Made by a program: the position numbers and the translations under genes
Origin: Phycisphaerales bacterium UBA1926
GTDB taxonomy: Bacteria > Planctomycetota > Phycisphaerae > Phycisphaerales > UBA1924
Assembly: GCA_002337215.1 (NCBI GenBank)
Contig: DDFO01000010.1
Span: 11,342 to 24,005 of the forward strand
Length of the DNA: 12,664 bases
Direction of reading: 5' to 3'
Part shown: piece by piece, positions 6,675 through 12,664 of the stretch
How positions within the stretch are numbered: the first letter of the stretch is position 1
Layout: every line of letters begins with the position of its first letter
The notes under the pieces: model-generated
Seen by the model: only the letters and a program-made list of their open reading frames with translations
Told to the model about the DNA's origin: nothing
Databases searched by the model: none

Positions 6675-7730
6675 TCAGGTCGTGAAAGGCTCCACAGACG
6701 CGATGAACGCGTTGGTTGCCTTGACGATCCGCTCGGCCGTCCTGACGTTGACAAACCCCGCTTCCGCGTCGATCGCCGGGCGGTTGCCCGTCCGCACCGC
6801 GTCCAGGAATGCCCGGATCTCGAGCTCGAGCTGGTCGGCGTCGTCGATCGCGAGCGGCTCAATATTGACCAATTCCGACCAATCGAGGTCCGAGAGGTCC
6901 GCGCCCTCCCGCAGCTGATCGACGAGTTCCTGACGCTGGGCCTCGTTGGCGGTCCGGCGGATGATCGTCCCGTTTTTGGCGGCGTAGTCGATCTTGATGT
7001 ACCCGGACTCGCCCGTGATCCGCGTCAGGCGTTCGGTCTTGAACGCGAGCCGGCTCGCGGAGATGTTCGCGACGCAGGGGCCGTTCTCCGTATCGAAGCG
7101 GAGCCTGGCGTTGCAGATGTCCTCGTGATCGGTCACCACCGCGACGCCCGTCGCCTGCACATCGGTCGGCTCGATACCCCCGACGAGACTGAGCACGACG
7201 TCGATGTCGTGGATCATCATGTCCATCACGACGCCGATATCCACCGAGCGAAACGTCATCGGGCTCACACGGTGGACCTCGATGAACCGCGGGATCACCC
7301 CGTGCCCCTCCGCCTTGAGTTTCTCCATCGCCCGCACGACGGGGTTGAATCGCTCGATGTGACCCACCATCAGCGTCGCGCCGCCCTGCTCGGCCCGCTC
7401 CTTGAGCGCCCACGCGGTCTCTGCGTCGTGCGCGAGCGGCTTCTCGATCAGGCACGCGACTCTCGCGTCGAGGAACGGACCCGCCGAGTGCATGTGGGCC
7501 GTCGTCGGCACCGCGATGCTCACCGCGTCCACGCCCGCGTCGAGCAGCTCCTGCTCGGTGGAGAATGCACGGCAGTTCCTCGCCTCGGCGATGGTTTCCG
7601 CGCGGTCCGCGTCCGCGTCCACCACGCCGACGAGCTTGACGCCCTCCATCTCGCTGTAGACTCGCGCGTGGTGCCGGCCCATGCGGCCCACACCGACGAC
7701 GCCGCAACGGATGGGATCGCTCGATGCCAT
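6675..7730 (-). CDS. Gfo/Idh/MocA oxidoreductase, possibly a UDP-GlcNAc 3-dehydrogenase
   Basis: This 351-residue protein is an NAD(P)-dependent sugar oxidoreductase. The Rossmann motif is CGVVGVGRMGRHH (GxGxxG at 13-18), with an acidic strand end VVDAD (36-40). The family EKP motif is at 96-98. The C-terminal domain carries D170 and H174 in the VVMDMMIHDIDVV block, where catalytic residues usually lie. The segment MVGHIERFNPVV (121-132) resembles what I recall from UDP-N-acetylglucosamine 3-dehydrogenases (GnnA-like), which make the 3-keto sugar for a 3-amino sugar; that specificity is a recollection-based inference. No partner aminotransferase is in the window. The ATG at 7730 has CGGAG 10 bases upstream. 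It follows the thioredoxin gene by 59 bases on the same strand. The frame is also open further upstream, but that stretch overlaps the thioredoxin gene in another frame. The family is certain; the substrate is tentative. Confidence 0.92.
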   Translation of the reverse strand: MASSDPIRCGVVGVGRMGRHHARVYSEMEGVKLVGVVDADADRAETIAEARNCRAFSTEQELLDAGVDAVSIAVPTTAHMHSAGPFLDARVACLIEKPLAHDAETAWALKERAEQGGATLMVGHIERFNPVVRAMEKLKAEGHGVIPRFIEVHRVSPMTFRSVDIGVVMDMMIHDIDVVLSLVGGIEPTDVQATGVAVVTDHEDICNARLRFDTENGPCVANISASRLAFKTERLTRITGESGYIKIDYAAKNGTIIRRTANEAQRQELVDQLREGADLSDLDWSELVNIEPLAIDDADQLELEIRAFLDAVRTGNRPAIDAEAGFVNVRTAERIVKATNAFIASVEPFTT

Positions 7731-7789
7731 GTGTTCTGCACTCCGTGGGCGGCCGCGAGCATGCGGGCCGCTCGCTCCGTGATAGAGAC

Positions 7790-8122
7790 TCAGTCGGCCG
7801 CGTCGCTCAGCGCGCTCGCGAGATCGTCCCGGCTGGTGAGCCCGTAGAACTTGTTGAGAACCTCGCCGGCCCGGAAAACGATGACGGTGGGGATCGCCGA
7901 GATCTGGTACTTCTCCGCGATCTCCCGGTTCGCATCGGTGTCGAGCTTGCCGATCTTCGCCTTGCCCGCGAACTCGCCGGCAAGCTCGGCGATTGTCGGC
8001 GCGAGCATCCGGCACGGCATGCACCACTCGGCCCAGAAATCCACGAGCACCGGGGTGTCGGACTGCAGAACCTCGGCTTCAAAGTTCTCGCTCGTAAATT
8101 CCAGCACGCCTTCGCTCGCCAT
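7790..8122 (-). CDS. trxA: Thioredoxin with a WCMPC active site
   Basis: This is a complete 110-residue single-domain thioredoxin without a signal peptide, hence cytoplasmic. The active site is WAEWCMPC (C34 and C37). The buried Asp is in VDFW (D28) and the cis-proline loop is AIPTV (P78). The C-terminal half keeps strand VIVFRAGE and the GLTSRDDL helix start. It would reduce protein disulfides after itself being reduced by thioredoxin reductase. The dipeptide between the cysteines is Met-Pro instead of the usual Gly-Pro, which can shift redox potential or partner choice. GAGGAG lies 8 bases before the ATG, a strong ribosome-binding site. It sits 76 bases after folP and 59 before the oxidoreductase gene, probably in one transcript. 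Confidence 0.94.
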   Translation of the reverse strand: MASEGVLEFTSENFEAEVLQSDTPVLVDFWAEWCMPCRMLAPTIAELAGEFAGKAKIGKLDTDANREIAEKYQISAIPTVIVFRAGEVLNKFYGLTSRDDLASALSDAAD

Positions 8123-8198
8123 GCGGGGTTCTCCTCAGAATGATCCGGACAACGTCCCTGCGATGCGCCCCAGCGTCGAGGCCGCCTCAGCGTTCATG

Positions 8199-9140
8199 CT
8201 ATGCGTGCCCAACGCCCCCGGCGGGATCGCCCGTCGCGGTTGATTCCGACAGGATCGCCCACGCCGACCGGAGCGCCCGGGCCTGCTCGCGGACATCGTG
8301 GACACGGAACAGGCGGACGCCGCCGATCAGTTGCAGGATGCTGAACGCGATCGAGCCCGAGACTCGATCGCCGGGGGCCGCCGGCGCGTCGTCCTGACTC
8401 GGCATCGCGACCCGGCCCACGAAGCTCTTCCGGCTCGCGGCACCAAGCAACGGGAAGCCGACGGATACCAGTTCCACCGTCCGACGTACCAGCTCGAGAT
8501 TCTGATCGACCGTCTTCCCGAACCCGAGCCCCGGATCGAGCACGATCGCATCGCTCGAGACACCCAGGCCGATCGCCTCCGACGCTTTCTGCGTGAGCGC
8601 GTCGCGGACAGCCAAGACGACGTCCGAGTACGCCGGTGTGTCGCCGGGGCTGTAGCGATCTGAGAACGCGTCCGCGTTCGGCGGCCGGAGGCGGTGCATC
8701 AGCACCAGCCCGCACCCGCGATCGGCCGCGAGGCGGATGATCTCCGGGTCCTCGTCGCCACCCGAGACGTCGTTGATCGCGTCCGCGCCGGCGTCGAGGG
8801 CCGCCCTCGCGACCGCCGACCGTGTCGTGTCGATGCTGATCGGGACCCCGACCCCCGCGTCGCGGACTGCGCGGATGACGGGCACGACTCGTGAGATCTG
8901 ATCGGCATCACCGACGCGAGAAGACCCGGGACGCGTTGATTCCCCGCCGACGTCGAGCATGTCGGCCCCGTCGGCGACGAAACACGCCGCCGATTCCGCG
9001 GCCGCGTGCGGGTCGAGATGCTGCCCGCCATCCGAGAAACTATCAGGGGTCGCGTTCAGAATCCCCATCACCCGCGGACGATCGAGTGCGAGCGTCCGCC
9101 CGTTCCCGAGTCTCCATATTCGAGTTTCCGGATCGATCAT
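8199..9140 (-). CDS. folP: Dihydropteroate synthase
   Basis: The 313-residue cytoplasmic TIM-barrel enzyme condenses 6-hydroxymethyl-dihydropterin pyrophosphate with p-aminobenzoate to make dihydropteroate in folate synthesis. The motifs appear in order: GILNATPDSFSDGG (26-39, N29 metal/pyrophosphate site), DVGGESTRPG (63-72), SIDTT (102-106), AINDVSGG (121-128), LDPGLGFGKT (201-210), GAASRKSF (233-240) and FRVHDV (278-283). All hallmark elements are present, so it should be active. The ATG at 9140 gives a normal-length N-terminus. The frame remains open to 9215, but that runs through an upstream terminator. A GTG at 9173 is a possible alternative, and neither start has a clear Shine-Dalgarno site. 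Thioredoxin follows 76 bases downstream. Confidence 0.96.
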   Translation of the reverse strand: MIDPETRIWRLGNGRTLALDRPRVMGILNATPDSFSDGGQHLDPHAAAESAACFVADGADMLDVGGESTRPGSSRVGDADQISRVVPVIRAVRDAGVGVPISIDTTRSAVARAALDAGADAINDVSGGDEDPEIIRLAADRGCGLVLMHRLRPPNADAFSDRYSPGDTPAYSDVVLAVRDALTQKASEAIGLGVSSDAIVLDPGLGFGKTVDQNLELVRRTVELVSVGFPLLGAASRKSFVGRVAMPSQDDAPAAPGDRVSGSIAFSILQLIGGVRLFRVHDVREQARALRSAWAILSESTATGDPAGGVGHA

Positions 9141-9197
9141 ACAGAGCGATGATAGATCCGGGTCGATCAGCACAAATATGCCGGAGCATCGAGCGAG

Positions 9198-9229
9198 AAA
9201 AAAGGCCCGCGACATTCGCCGCGGGCCTT
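9198..9229 (-). terminator. Rho-independent terminator after the exported Met-rich protein gene
   Basis: A 10-bp stem, 9202-9211 (core GGCCCGCG) with 9220-9229, has an 8-base loop. It is followed on the - strand by six T (9203-9198). It lies 45 bases past the stop of the upstream gene. It implies that folP is started from its own promoter between here and 9140, which I could not pin down. Confidence 0.85.
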
Positions 9230-9274
9230 CTGGTATCAGGAATCACCGCCCGGGACAACACCCGGCTGACGGAT

Positions 9275-11074
9275 TCAGAAGTCCGGCTCGCTGTCGCCGC
9301 CGCCCATGCCGCCGCCCATACCGCCGGCGTCCTCGAACTGCGACGCAAACTCGATAACGTTGCCCAGCGTGTCGGCGGGCCAGTACATCCGGGCGCGGAG
9401 CCCGCCCCCGGTCGCGGCCGCCGAGAGTCCCATCGGCTGCATGGCTTCCATCGGCTCGAACGCGTCGACCATGCCCATCATCTGGGCGAACGGGCCGATC
9501 GTGTTGAAGACCTGATCAAGCGAGACGTACGCCTCGCTGAACCGGCCCGGCTGCAGCTTCGACTGCACTTTCTGGAGCAGTTCGCTCGCGCCGAGGCCTT
9601 CGCCCACCTTGCCGGCTTCCATCGCCGCGGTGAGGAGTTCGCTGTTCTTGGACATCGTGGTGTAGTACCCGCCGTCCACCGTCGCGACGTAGCCGCTGGG
9701 CCCGCCCGACATGCCGAAGAGCATGCTGTTGATCATCGCGGGGTCCATCATCATGCCCATCGGGCTGCCGCCGCCCGCCCCGCCGGAGTTGTCCATGCTG
9801 GTCTTGATGCTGTAGGTCCCGACCTTGACGCCCGCGACCTCGCCGCCGTCCGCGTCGTAGGACGTCGCATACTTCATGCCCATCATCGACTGCCCGTCCA
9901 TCTCGCCCAGCGAGTTCGCCATCGCGGCGACCGCTTTGGTCGTGTCGGCGGCGCGGGTATAGGTGATCTGCTTGCTCAGAAGCCCCGCGCCGCCCATCGC
10001 GGCGGCGGGCGTGCCCACCATGCCGCTCGCGCCGGTCGCGTGCTCGAGCGTCGCCGCCCAGCCCATGTCCATCCCGCCGGCCTGGGCCTGCTGCATCTCT
10101 GCCATCTTCGAGAGCAGGCCGCGCAGCCCGTCGGCCGATGAATCGAGCGAGTATGCCATCAGGAAATTGTCGTTGGGCAGCGCCCCGAGCAGCGCCCCGG
10201 AATCCGACGGTGCGTTGAACGTCGCCGCGGACTCGGTGCCCTCCTTGAACGAAACGCCCATGTCAAACGCGATGCCGTCGGCGCCCGTGTCGATCGAGAG
10301 CATGCCGACGCTGCCGTCCTCACGCACGATGGTCATCGCCGATTCGATCGCCCTGAACCCCTGCATGACCTGGTCGCCGCCGCCCATCATCGCCATGAAG
10401 TTCATCTGCTGTTCCATCTGCGACATCAGCTCGCCGATCAGCCCGTCGAGTTGCCCCAGATTGCCGACGACCATGAGATCGCTCGCCTCGACCGCGCCGG
10501 CGCCGCCCTCGCCCAGAGCCTTGGTGTGGGCCGCGAGATACTCACCGGCCTCGAACGCCATCACCGCGTCCTTGTTGTTCGACGCGACGGTGTAGTCGCC
10601 CAGGTCACGCATGTGCAGCGGCTGGCCGTCCATGTTGAGCGAGGCCACGCCCCCGTCGAAGGTCGCGCCCTGCCCGGCCATGAACGGTGCCTTCGTGAAC
10701 GACTCAAGATCGCTGATCGGCAGCAGGATCGTCGCCTCGGGTTCCTCACCAGCGGCGAGACCGCCCTCGGGGAGCTTGAGCATCACCGCGGCCGATCCGC
10801 CAGCGTCGAACCCCGGCTGGTTCACGATGCTCTGCGCGAAGAACAGGCCCATGCCCGCCGCCGCGGCGTCGGGGGGCAGCTTGCCCGCCAGCGCCGTGTT
10901 CAACGCCGCGAGATCACCCAGCAGCCCGCCCACGTTGGGGACGACCACGTAGACCTCGGTCGAATCCGGCACGTGCGCCAGCACGCCCGGCGTGCCCGCC
11001 AGCCCCGCGCTCGCGCACAACGCCATCGGCATCATCATCAGCGGCATCCGGCAGTTCTGCATCCTCGTCTTCAT
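9275..11074 (-). CDS. Exported Met/Gly-rich protein of unknown function
   Basis: The 599-residue protein has an N-terminal signal peptide. The basic start is MKTRMQNCR and a Met-rich hydrophobic stretch runs to about residue 23-27, with ASA and GLA as possible cleavage sites. The cysteine at 20 lacks a proper lipobox. The mature part opens VLAHVPDSTEVYVVVPN and shows alternating strands and helices. It ends in Gly/Met repeats (GGMGGGMGGG) followed by SEPDF. By hand count about 55 residues (9%) are Met, clustered near 205-225, 435-460 and 530-550, and no Cys follows the signal. I recognise no catalytic motif. The layout recalls long exported proteins of unknown function in planctomycetes; this is an impression. 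AGGAG lies 6 bases before the ATG, and a terminator follows the stop, so it looks monocistronic. Confidence 0.8.
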   Translation of the reverse strand: MKTRMQNCRMPLMMMPMALCASAGLAGTPGVLAHVPDSTEVYVVVPNVGGLLGDLAALNTALAGKLPPDAAAAGMGLFFAQSIVNQPGFDAGGSAAVMLKLPEGGLAAGEEPEATILLPISDLESFTKAPFMAGQGATFDGGVASLNMDGQPLHMRDLGDYTVASNNKDAVMAFEAGEYLAAHTKALGEGGAGAVEASDLMVVGNLGQLDGLIGELMSQMEQQMNFMAMMGGGDQVMQGFRAIESAMTIVREDGSVGMLSIDTGADGIAFDMGVSFKEGTESAATFNAPSDSGALLGALPNDNFLMAYSLDSSADGLRGLLSKMAEMQQAQAGGMDMGWAATLEHATGASGMVGTPAAAMGGAGLLSKQITYTRAADTTKAVAAMANSLGEMDGQSMMGMKYATSYDADGGEVAGVKVGTYSIKTSMDNSGGAGGGSPMGMMMDPAMINSMLFGMSGGPSGYVATVDGGYYTTMSKNSELLTAAMEAGKVGEGLGASELLQKVQSKLQPGRFSEAYVSLDQVFNTIGPFAQMMGMVDAFEPMEAMQPMGLSAAATGGGLRARMYWPADTLGNVIEFASQFEDAGGMGGGMGGGDSEPDF

Positions 11075-11253
11075 CGCGTTCTCCTGGGTTGTGTTTGTTG
11101 CGTAGCGATCGGGCGGCCGGGCGCAGGGCGATCGATGCCCGCACTCCGGTACGGCTTCAGTGAATCCTGAGTTCGATACTATCGGGCTCGATCCGCACGA
11201 GATGGCGACCCCGAGGGGCTCTCAACGGGTTTGTTCGACGGGTTTCGGAGCGA

Positions 11254-12663
11254 TCACCCCGCCCGGCTGGGCTTGAACGGGGGCGATTCCACGCCGTCCG
11301 ATTCGTCGGACTCTTCCCCGTCGTCATCCGCCTCGTCGGCCGGTTCCTCTTCATCCGATTCCTCGTCGACTTCTTCCTCGACCTCGACCCACTCCCATTC
11401 CTCGTCGTCCTCGGGGTCCTGATCGTCCTCGTCTGCTTCTTCGTCCTCGTCGTCCTCGGTTTCTTCGTCGTCGTCCTCGTACTCGTCCTCTTCTTCGGAG
11501 TCCTCGTCTTCGTCCTCTTCGGCGTCCTCGGCCTCGTCGAAGGCGTTCCCCGGCTCTTTCTCGGATTCCGCCTCCTCCGATTCCGCCTCGGCCTCCGATT
11601 CCTCACCAGCGAACAGGATCTGCTGGTCCGGGTCCTCGTCCTCCGCTCCAGCACCGGATCCGGTGCCCTCCCGCGGATACTCCACCCCCTGCTGGGCCGC
11701 CATCTCCTCGGCCATCGCCTTGATCGCGTCCCACTCCTCGGGGCTGATCAGGACTTCGCGCGCCACCGACCCTTTGTGCTCACCGATGATCCCCGCGAGC
11801 CCCATCAGATCGATCAGCCGGCTCGACCGCGTGTACCCGATCGCCAGCCGACGCTGCAGCAGGCTCACCGACCCACGCTTCGTCTCCAGCACGATCTCCA
11901 CCGCCCGGTCGAACAGCGGGTCCTCCTGCGCGGCCTTGAGCGACGCGCTGGAGTTGTTCTCCGTTGCCGCCAGCCGTTCCTCGTCGCTCGCGCTCACTCC
12001 GCCGCTCCGCAGCTGCACAAGCGACCGCTCGAAACTGGGACCCGCAACGTCCTTGAGAAACTTCGTAACCCGGCGGATCTCTTTGTCGTCCACCAGCGTC
12101 CCCTGGCTCCGGCTCAGCTTGTGGCTGCTCGGGCTCAGGAACAGCATGTCGCCCATGCCCAGCAGCAGCTCGCCGCCCTTCTGGTCCAGCACGATCCGGC
12201 TGTCCAGACCGGACGCCACCTTGAAGGAGATCCGGCACGGCATGTTACCCTTGATCAGGCCCGTCACCACGTTCGCCTGCGGCCGCTGGGTCGCCAGGAT
12301 CAAGTGGATCCCGACCGCCCGGGCCTTCTGGGCAATCCGCACGATCGACCCCTCGACCTCCTTGTTGGTCATCATCAGGTCCGCCAGCTCGTCGATGATG
12401 AACACCATGTACGGGAGCTTCCGCGGGATCCGGGCCTTCTCCTGCTCGTTCAATTCCTCGCGACCGTCCGGGCCGACCGGCGTGAACCGATCGATCAGTT
12501 CCTCTTCATCCAATTCGTTGTACGAAGCGATATCCCGGCACCCGGCCTCCGCGAGCAGTTCGTACCGCTCGTCCATCTTGCCGACGGCCCACTCCAGGAT
12601 CGCCGCCGCCTTCGCCATCTCCGTGACCACCGGGCACATCAGGTGCGGGATGTCCTTGAACTG
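11254..12663 (-). CDS. ftsK: DNA translocase FtsK, C-terminal part (5' end outside window)
   Basis: This is the last ~469 residues of the hexameric septal DNA pump that clears and aligns chromosome termini at division. The frame enters from the right edge at QFKDIPHLM. Counting from that Met (12639), Walker B is MVFIIDELADLMM (78-90, D83/E84). The motor block HLILATQRPQANVVTGLIKG (112-131) and LGMGDML follow. The winged-helix gamma domain that reads polar KOPS sites is GSVSLLQRRLAIGYTRSSRL (256-275) through GIIGEHKGSVAREVLIS. Walker A and the membrane domain lie outside the window. After the gamma domain, where FtsK normally ends soon, come ~140 extra residues that are mostly Asp/Glu, ending in PPFKPSRAG. 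Identification is secure; the tail is unusual. Confidence 0.96.
   Translation of the reverse strand, partial: QFKDIPHLMCPVVTEMAKAAAILEWAVGKMDERYELLAEAGCRDIASYNELDEEELIDRFTPVGPDGREELNEQEKARIPRKLPYMVFIIDELADLMMTNKEVEGSIVRIAQKARAVGIHLILATQRPQANVVTGLIKGNMPCRISFKVASGLDSRIVLDQKGGELLLGMGDMLFLSPSSHKLSRSQGTLVDDKEIRRVTKFLKDVAGPSFERSLVQLRSGGVSASDEERLAATENNSSASLKAAQEDPLFDRAVEIVLETKRGSVSLLQRRLAIGYTRSSRLIDLMGLAGIIGEHKGSVAREVLISPEEWDAIKAMAEEMAAQQGVEYPREGTGSGAGAEDEDPDQQILFAGEESEAEAESEEAESEKEPGNAFDEAEDAEEDEDEDSEEEDEYEDDDEETEDDEDEEADEDDQDPEDDEEWEWVEVEEEVDEESDEEEPADEADDDGEESDESDGVESPPFKPSRAG
11290..11646 (-). other. Low-complexity acidic tail of FtsK (purine-rich coding tract)
   Basis: These codons specify residues about 332-450 of the visible FtsK fragment. 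By hand count, 76 of the 120 residues 331-450 are Asp or Glu, and 59 of the last 80. There is one Lys and no Arg. A short aromatic patch, EEWEWVEVEEE, interrupts it. At DNA level the + strand is a near-continuous run of tcc/tcg/ctc triplets, so it is a polypurine/polypyrimidine tract prone to slippage in length. The frame stays intact through it. Confidence 0.85.
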
Positions 12664-12664
12664 G

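Noticed and set aside
6099..7847. 582-codon + strand open frame
   Set aside because: It spans antisense to the S1 gene, its leader and the oxidoreductase. The translation is Arg/Val/Asp/His-rich with no motif, a shadow frame.
8891..10141. 416-codon + strand open frame
   Set aside because: It crosses the folP 5' end, a terminator and the exported-protein gene on the opposite strand, with a composition typical of an antisense shadow.
11174..11184. CGATACTATCG palindrome upstream of the exported-protein gene
   Set aside because: It is short, 11 bases. It may be an operator or part of a -10 region, but nothing else supports either.
11254..11646. Frameshift suspected in the acidic FtsK tail
   Set aside because: The frame stays open with consistent Asp/Glu codons from the gamma domain to the TGA. 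The alternate frame gives an Arg/Thr-rich shadow, so the tail is taken as real.

Overview
The window is high-GC bacterial chromosome and reads most like a planctomycete, perhaps Phycisphaerae-like. The pointers are its GC content, a LemA/M48 protease pair, an exported Met/Gly-rich protein of a kind I associate with that phylum, and intergenic hairpins built on CACGGCCG. The assignment is inference; there is no rRNA or other marker. Genes at 1-4066 read on the + strand and everything from 4079 to the end reads on the - strand, meeting convergently 12 bases apart.

Left block (+): the 3' end of a PfkB-family sugar/nucleoside kinase is followed after 4 bases by a class I SAM methyltransferase. 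Then come lemA and a large membrane M48 metallopeptidase with a long C-terminal extension. The last two form the familiar LemA/M48 pair, but a 25-bp perfect foldback repeat separates them.

Middle: a small unrecognised gene (-) of lower GC follows, then about 380 bases without a gene. That gap holds a nested set of palindromic repeats and a good intrinsic terminator. The repeats form two hairpin families in the order A> B> <B <A. Both families carry the same GTGC tetranucleotide at the hairpin foot and so look like REP/BIME-type elements.

Right block (-), in transcription order: ftsK (3' end only, with an unusual very acidic tail); an exported Met-rich, Cys-free protein with its own terminator; folP (dihydropteroate synthase); a thioredoxin with WCMPC; a Gfo/Idh/MocA oxidoreductase resembling UDP-GlcNAc 3-dehydrogenases; and a four-domain S1 RNA-binding protein ending at the terminator near 4830-4856. 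folP, trx and the oxidoreductase are spaced by 59-76 bases and may be co-transcribed. The S1 gene has a 240-base upstream gap whose leader could fold into an H-type pseudoknot that pairs a perfect AGGAGG with a downstream CCTCCT.

Most of the window is housekeeping: division, folate synthesis, redox, translation and envelope proteostasis. The least explained parts are the GTGC-footed hairpin families, the S1 leader fold, the FtsK acidic tail, the Met-rich exported protein and the small gene at 4079-4507.
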